Positions 4,409 to 8,758 of a DNA stretch of 8,758 nucleotides are shown here, one piece after another; positions within the stretch are counted from its first letter, which is position 1; each line of letters starts with the position of its first letter. Both the position numbers and the translations under genes were made by a program. Source of the DNA: Pseudomonadota bacterium (GTDB lineage Bacteria > Chloroflexota > Ktedonobacteria > Ktedonobacterales > JACDGC01); contig JAJPKG010000457.1 of the NCBI GenBank assembly GCA_021323815.1, forward strand, positions 1-8,758, read 5' to 3'. The notes under the pieces are model-generated. The model searched no databases. It was not told where the DNA came from and worked only from the letters and a program-made list of their open reading frames with translations.

Positions 4409-6286
4409 TCAGGGGGTGGGCGCGGGGGTCGGTGTCGGCAGCGTGATGGTGCTATCGGTGAAGCTGGTCAGCGCCACCACCTGCTGACCCGTTTCCAGAT
4501 ACGTCCCCGCCACCTGATCGCCCGGCTGCACCAGCGGCAAGACGTTCGAGATGGAAAGGGTGGCGGTGAAGATGTGCGACTGGCCTTCCACCCAGAGGTA
4601 ATAGACGGTGTTGCCGCTGATGGTGGTCGGCGCGATGCGCAGCACCTTGCCCGACATCGTCACGCCGGGGGTGCCGGTGGCACTCGGCCCGCCGGTGTTG
4701 TTGCCGCCGCCCGCCGGATGCCCCGCGATCCACTGGCTATAGAGCGCGAGCGCCTGGTCACGCGACGGGGCATATTGCACGTTCGCGCCGTTCAGGTCGT
4801 CGGCGGCCAGCAAGCCCACCGCCTGGAACGTGGCCCCGCTGGCGTTGGCTTGCGTATAGATGGCAACCCACGTGGGCCGACCATAAATCGAGTAAAGCTG
4901 CGGTGTGCTGACATCATAGCCGCGAATGTTGGCCTGCGTCGAAGCGAATGCCGTCTTCACGTTGTCGCCCACGCCCAGGCCGGAAAGGGGATAGAACGTT
5001 GCGGCGTTTTTCTTGGTGTCGAATAAGATGATGCCGGTGCTCGAATTATCCTGTGCGGAACTGGAGGTCATCGGCACCAACCACACCGGCTGGTTCACGT
5101 CGTTATACACCAGTTCCGGATCGCTTGCCGGCTGCTGCTGCCCCGCGCCCGACGGATTGAACCAGGGCGCGGCGTGATATTTCCCCCACCAGCCCAGATA
5201 ATCTGAGACAACGCTGCTGGGGATGACGCGATCCACCCACCCCGGCACGTTATCCGGCGCGTATGCCTGGATCTTGCCCGATTGCGGATCGACCAGCAAT
5301 ACCTGATACAATTTCTCGCCGGTGAAACCGCGCGACGGCTGCATCAGCGAGATGGTGTAATAGGGCTGCCAGTTATCATCCACTTCCAGGGTGGGATCTT
5401 CCAGATCGCCATAGGTGTAGCCACTGAGATAGACGTGGCGCACCAGATCTTGGTTCAGGATCGCGTTCGGCACGTAGTGCAGATGATAGCCCGTTTTCAA
5501 TTGCGGCGGCGCGTCAGGATTCTCGGCGTCCACCACAACGAAGCCGGGGGTGTCATAGTTGCCCAGGTTAGCGAAAACGTTGTTATACACCAATGGAGCA
5601 ATCCAATAGAGATGTTGATCGACAGATTGCAAAGTATATTGGTCGCTCTCGATATGATAGACCGATCCCAGGTTTTGCCCGCTCTGCGCCAGCACTTGCT
5701 GCCCGCGATAGGCCGCGATGTCTCGCGTCACCAGCACGATATGCTGCACGTTCGTCGCCGGCAAGGACGTTTTCGCCACCTGCACGTGAGGAATGTCGGC
5801 CAGCGCTTTGGCATTGGGGTCGAACCACGTCGTGGAGATGGCGATGACGCTGTTGGCGATCAGCGCCACGAAGAGCGCCAGCGCGACGGCGATGATCCCG
5901 GCACCCCCCGCGCCGTCGGCCATCAGCCGCGCAACCCCCGGCGGCGTGGCAGAAACGTTGCGGCGAAAGCGGATCGGGGCCTGTTGTGCAAAGCGTTCCA
6001 TCAGGTTGCGCCCCGCCGCCGCGCCACCCAGCACCGCGCAGAGGATGCCGCTGAGCAGCAAGGGCCACAACAGCCACTGCCAGCCGCCATATGGCCCGGT
6101 CAGCGCGGGCATGGCGAAATACAAGATGATCAGATCAAAGATGAAATTCAGCCCAAAGATAAGCCCCGCCCAGGGCAGGATGGCGCGCTGCACGTTCACC
6201 GGCCCGCGATTGAGCAGCAGCCGCGCGCCCACCAGAATGGCGGTGACGATCAACGCGCCCAGCAGGGCCAATCCAACGATAATCAT
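4409..6286 (-). CDS. Uncharacterised large membrane protein: four N-terminal helices, long exported domain, C-terminal beta domain
   Basis: The product is 625 residues from ATG 6286, preferred because GGGAG stands about 6 nt upstream. An in-frame ATG at 6328 would add only a polar stretch. Four hydrophobic helices are seen at about 3-24, 37-58, 70-90 and 129-151. The remaining 470 residues are soluble and probably outside the cell. Motifs in this part, such as LYWIAPLVY (226-234), TPGFVVVDAENP (246-257), a second YYTISLMQP and LLVDPQSGKIQAY, suggest repeated PepSY-like modules. They resemble an uncharacterised family of actinobacterial and Chloroflexota membrane proteins that I recall but cannot name. 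A Gly/Asn linker (525-540) leads to a small beta-rich domain (about 544-610, GKVLRI to VVALTSF) that looks OB-fold-like, then a Pro/Thr tail. No catalytic motif is evident. A sensor, envelope-binding or assembly role is only a guess. Confidence 0.85.
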   Translation of the reverse strand: MIIVGLALLGALIVTAILVGARLLLNRGPVNVQRAILPWAGLIFGLNFIFDLIILYFAMPALTGPYGGWQWLLWPLLLSGILCAVLGGAAAGRNLMERFAQQAPIRFRRNVSATPPGVARLMADGAGGAGIIAVALALFVALIANSVIAISTTWFDPNAKALADIPHVQVAKTSLPATNVQHIVLVTRDIAAYRGQQVLAQSGQNLGSVYHIESDQYTLQSVDQHLYWIAPLVYNNVFANLGNYDTPGFVVVDAENPDAPPQLKTGYHLHYVPNAILNQDLVRHVYLSGYTYGDLEDPTLEVDDNWQPYYTISLMQPSRGFTGEKLYQVLLVDPQSGKIQAYAPDNVPGWVDRVIPSSVVSDYLGWWGKYHAAPWFNPSGAGQQQPASDPELVYNDVNQPVWLVPMTSSSAQDNSSTGIILFDTKKNAATFYPLSGLGVGDNVKTAFASTQANIRGYDVSTPQLYSIYGRPTWVAIYTQANASGATFQAVGLLAADDLNGANVQYAPSRDQALALYSQWIAGHPAGGGNNTGGPSATGTPGVTMSGKVLRIAPTTISGNTVYYLWVEGQSHIFTATLSISNVLPLVQPGDQVAGTYLETGQQVVALTSFTDSTITLPTPTPAPTP

Positions 6287-6337
6287 GGTTTCTCCCTTTC
6301 CATCCGCAACAACGCCCGTTTCCCCCATCTGCTTCTC

Positions 6338-6343
6338 AGTATA
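6338..6343 (-). promoter_or_regulatory. Candidate -10 element for the large membrane protein gene
   Basis: The minus strand reads TATACT, five of six matches to the consensus, about 50 nt upstream of the start at 6286. No good -35 is present at 17 bp (about 6361-6366). That position lies in the loop of the 6350-6391 inverted repeat, so an activator or repressor could act there. Confidence 0.4.
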
Positions 6344-6349
6344 GTCCCC

Positions 6350-6391
6350 GCTGTCGAGCCGGTAGGATGGAGGTCACGCCTGCTCGACAGC
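6350..6391. promoter_or_regulatory. 10-bp inverted repeat, candidate operator in divergent intergenic region
   Basis: GCTGTCGAGC (6350-6359) and GCTCGACAGC (6382-6391) are perfect inverted copies 32 bp apart centre to centre, about three helical turns. They flank the expected -35 region of the membrane protein promoter. A dimeric or looping regulator could use them; a long-loop hairpin is the alternative. The rest of the roughly 300-bp gap 6287-6586 holds no gene I can support. Confidence 0.4.
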
Positions 6392-6537
6392 ATACGGTTG
6401 AGATGCTGCGTTTCTCTCTCTTTATCGTATCTCAGGCATATTTCATGATACTATGGCATGGCAGACAAAAACATGTCCACAAATAGACAGTTTGCCTTTT
6501 ATAGCCTGTGTCGGCCTCCCGCGCTGCTACGGAGGTA

Positions 6538-6546
6538 TGCTACACT
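6538..6546 (+). promoter_or_regulatory. Candidate extended -10 for the M29 aminopeptidase gene
   Basis: TGCTACACT has the TG-N motif followed by TACACT (four of six consensus bases), about 40 nt before the chosen start at 6587. No -35 is recognisable at the right spacing, as is tolerated by extended -10 promoters. Confidence 0.3.
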
Positions 6547-6586
6547 GAGAGCATCATCTCACCGGAAAGCAGGAACGTTTCCCCCA

Positions 6587-7711
6587 ATGGGTATGGTTGA
6601 TATCCGCGTGCGGCGCTGGGCCGAGACGCTGTGCGGCTTTTGCCTTGACGTGCGACCTGGCGATGTTGTCTCCATCAACTCGACGCCGCTGGCCGAACCA
6701 TTGATCCGCGAAGTCTATCGCGAGGTGCTGCGCAAGGGTGGGCATCCCGTGCCGCATATCACGCTGCCGAGCCTGACGAACATTTTGCTGGAAGAAGGCA
6801 ACGACGAGCAGATCACATGGCGCTCGCCCGTCGGCAGGGTGCTGGGCAGCGAGGTCGATAAGCGCCTCAACATCGCCGCCTCGCCGAATCCCCTGGCGCT
6901 GGCGGAGATCGATCCCAAGCGGCAGGCATTGGCGAACACGCCGCCACAGATGGGCCAGAAGAAGCGATCCGAGAAAGCCAAACAGGCGCGCTGGTGCGGC
7001 ACGCTCTATCCCACCGCCGGCTATGCGCAACTGGCGGGCATGTCGCTGGCGGACTTTGAGGAATTCGTCTTCGCGGCGTGCTTCCTGAATGATGAAGATC
7101 CCGCCGCGAGCTGGCAAGCGTTAGGCGCACAACAGCAGCGGTACGTCGATTGGCTGCGTGACAAGCATGAGATTCACGTGATGGCTGAGGATGTGGATCT
7201 GCGGCTGAGCATCGCGGGGCGCACCTTCATCAACAGTGACGGCAAGCGCAACTTTCCCAGCGGCGAATTTTTCACCGGTCCGGTGGAAGATTCGGTGGAA
7301 GGCCACATCCGCTTCGACATCCCCAGCTCGCGCGATGGGCGCATCGTGCGCGATGTGCGGCTGCGCTTCGAGCGCGGTCGCGTGGTCGAAGCCAGCGCGG
7401 GCGAGGGCGAAGCCTATTTTCTGACCATGCTGGATCTGGACGAGGGCGCGCGCCGGCTGGGCGAATTCGCCTTCGGCAACAATTTCGGCATCACACGCGG
7501 CATCATCAACACGCTCTATGATGAAAAGATCGGTGGCACCATCCACATGGCGCTCGGCCAAAGCTATCCCGAAACCGGCGGCGTCAACCAGTCCGCCATC
7601 CACTGGGACTTCATCCGCGATCTGCGCCAGGGCGGCGAGGTGTATGTCGATGACATCCTCTTCATGAAGGATGGCAAATTCGTGGTCCCGGAACTGGCGG
7701 GAACGCGATAA
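6587..7711 (+). CDS. M29-family metallo-aminopeptidase (AmpS/AmpT type)
   Basis: The 374-residue product matches the usual M29 length. These enzymes release N-terminal residues from peptides with a two-metal site in the cytoplasm. The visible ligand set, numbered from ATG 6587, is Glu227 in FPSGEFFTGP, Glu293 in LGEFAFGNN, His320 in TIHMALGQSYPETGG with Tyr327, and His339/Asp341 in SAIHWDF. The N-terminus MGMVDIRVRRWAETLCGF fits the family start. The frame is open back to ATG 6458, but those 43 extra residues are unlike the family and cover the promoter-like sequence. The ribosome site is weak (AGGA, about 12 nt away), and ATG 6593 is also possible. It converges with the S9 peptidase gene 1 bp away, so both neighbours act on peptides, but they cannot be one operon. 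Confidence 0.92.
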   Translation: MGMVDIRVRRWAETLCGFCLDVRPGDVVSINSTPLAEPLIREVYREVLRKGGHPVPHITLPSLTNILLEEGNDEQITWRSPVGRVLGSEVDKRLNIAASPNPLALAEIDPKRQALANTPPQMGQKKRSEKAKQARWCGTLYPTAGYAQLAGMSLADFEEFVFAACFLNDEDPAASWQALGAQQQRYVDWLRDKHEIHVMAEDVDLRLSIAGRTFINSDGKRNFPSGEFFTGPVEDSVEGHIRFDIPSSRDGRIVRDVRLRFERGRVVEASAGEGEAYFLTMLDLDEGARRLGEFAFGNNFGITRGIINTLYDEKIGGTIHMALGQSYPETGGVNQSAIHWDFIRDLRQGGEVYVDDILFMKDGKFVVPELAGTR

Positions 7712-7712
7712 A

Positions 7713-8758
7713 TCACATATGCTGCTGGAAGAAGCAGATCGTGCGTTCGTGCAGATAGACGCGATCCGCCAGGCGGCGCGGCATATGGCGCTCGTCGGGG
7801 AAGATCAGCAGGTCGTAGGGCTTGCGCGCCGCGATGAGCGCGTTCACCAGCCGCGCCGTGTGGCGAAAATGCACGTTTTCATCCAGCATCCCGTGAATCA
7901 GCAGCAGCTTGCCTTGCAGCCGGTCCGCGACGTTCAGCGCGCTGCCCCTGGCGTAGCCGCGCGGATTTTCCTGCGGCGTGTCCATGTAGCGCTCGGTGTA
8001 GGCGGTGTCATAGCCATCCCATGAGGTGACGGGCGCACCCGCCACGCCCACGCGAAAGACATCGGGGGCCTTCATCAGGCACATCAGCGTCATATAGCCG
8101 CCATAGCTCCAGCCGATGACACCCACCCGCGCAGGATCGGTCAAGCCTTGCTCCACCAGCCAGCGCACGCCGTCCACCTGATCGTCCACCTCGATGGTGC
8201 CCATGCGCCGTTCCAGCGCGCTCTCAAAGGCCAGCCCGCGCCGCGCGCTGCCCCGGTTATCCAGCCGGAAAACCAGATAGCCCAACCCGCGCAGATATTG
8301 CGCCCGCAACGCAGCGGTCAGCGTCCAACTGTTCTGCACGGTCTGCGGTCCCGGCCCGCCATAGACCTCGACGATGGTGGGGTATGGTCCCGGACCGAAT
8401 CGTTCAGGGTCAGGCTGATAGATTGCGCCATAGAGTTCGGTTCCCGTCCGGTTAGCGAGCGTGACGATTTTGGGCGGCGTCAGGCGAAATTTTTTCAGGC
8501 GCGGATCGTTCGGCGTGAAGATCTCGCGCACCAGCGCGCCGTCATCCAGCGCGCGCAGCGTCACGTTCGGCGGCTGGTTGAGCGCGCTGTGCACGTCGAT
8601 GAAATGGCGGCAGGCGTGGTCCAGCACAACGCTGTGCATCCCTGGCTGCTCCGTGACACGCCGGATCGCGCCGCCAGTGAGGGCGACGGCATAGAGGTGC
8701 TGCTCGGTGGGATTTTCGCGGTTGCCGGTGAAATAGACGATCCCGCGCGTTTCATCCA
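7713..8758 (-). CDS. S9 family serine peptidase (prolyl oligopeptidase / dipeptidyl peptidase IV type), N-terminus off window
   Basis: The frame is open to the right edge, so about 347 C-terminal residues are visible and the ATG at 8639 is internal. The first part, with FTGNREN and LYAVALTGG, looks like the last blades of a DPP-IV-type beta-propeller. The alpha/beta-hydrolase domain follows: VEVYGGPGPQ, then DNRGSARRG, then the nucleophile motif GWSYGG (Ser codon 8106-8108). Next come the acid in GMLDENVHF (Asp codon 7881-7883) and the catalytic His in DERHMPR (codon 7785-7787). All three catalytic residues are present, so it is likely active in cleaving short peptides, probably after proline or a small residue. 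The C-terminus, FFQQHM, is complete. Localisation cannot be judged because any signal peptide is outside the window. Confidence 0.93.
   Translation of the reverse strand, partial: DETRGIVYFTGNRENPTEQHLYAVALTGGAIRRVTEQPGMHSVVLDHACRHFIDVHSALNQPPNVTLRALDDGALVREIFTPNDPRLKKFRLTPPKIVTLANRTGTELYGAIYQPDPERFGPGPYPTIVEVYGGPGPQTVQNSWTLTAALRAQYLRGLGYLVFRLDNRGSARRGLAFESALERRMGTIEVDDQVDGVRWLVEQGLTDPARVGVIGWSYGGYMTLMCLMKAPDVFRVGVAGAPVTSWDGYDTAYTERYMDTPQENPRGYARGSALNVADRLQGKLLLIHGMLDENVHFRHTARLVNALIAARKPYDLLIFPDERHMPRRLADRVYLHERTICFFQQHM

Noticed and set aside
5282..6448. 388-residue plus-strand frame
   Set aside because: It is antisense to the large membrane protein gene; its His/Arg/Gln-rich composition is typical of a shadow frame.
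6458..6586. N-terminal extension of the M29 aminopeptidase
   Set aside because: The 43 extra residues do not resemble the family and cover the promoter-like sequence; family alignment starts near MGMVDIRVRRWAE.
1..8758. CRISPR array, rRNA genes or insertion-sequence transposase
   Set aside because: No regularly spaced short repeats, no rRNA-like sequence and no transposase motif were seen on either strand.

Overview
The window looks like bacterial chromosome of moderately high GC. Most genes start at an ATG with a clear Shine-Dalgarno sequence, and the gene set (HEAT-repeat protein, family-4 uracil-DNA glycosylase, TMEM175-type channel, M29 aminopeptidase, S9 peptidase) fits a Chloroflexota-like organism. 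That placement is an impression from gene content and protein style, not a test.

Layout. Bases 3-512 (+) are the C-terminal part of a HEAT-repeat protein that enters from the left edge. Bases 513-885 carry no ordinary gene but hold the most unusual material: a 16-codon ORF with a strong ribosome binding site, a compound inverted repeat (567-638), and directly after it the 3' half of a selenocysteine tRNA (650-716). The half runs from anticodon loop through long variable arm, T arm and 8-nt acceptor strand to G73-CCA, with no matching 5' half. A likely terminator (828-864, minus) then ends a 3-hydroxyacyl-CoA dehydrogenase (886-1767, -). Divergent from it is a family-4 uracil-DNA glycosylase (1863-2507, +), which meets a SAM methyltransferase (2513-3376, -) tail to tail. 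A TMEM175-family channel (3523-4191, -), a strong hairpin (4276-4318) and a large four-helix membrane protein with a long outer domain (4409-6286, -) follow. A divergent control region (6287-6586) leads into an M29 aminopeptidase (6587-7711, +), which ends 1 bp from the stop of an S9 prolyl-oligopeptidase-type peptidase (7713 to beyond the right edge, -).

How the parts relate. From 886 rightwards the genes are a loose set of single housekeeping and metabolic genes: CoA-ester metabolism, DNA repair, methylation, membrane, and two peptidases whose adjacency suggests peptide turnover. None form a clear operon. The left end is different. A tRNA-Sec 3' half whose homology starts at the anticodon loop is what a tyrosine-recombinase element leaves at its distal end after integrating into selC. 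I infer that 650 is close to the right boundary of an integrated element extending left beyond the window. The HEAT-repeat protein, possibly the tail of a larger NTPase-HEAT protein, would then be its last gene and the sequence right of 716 ancestral chromosome. The tRNA architecture is seen directly; the island is inference.
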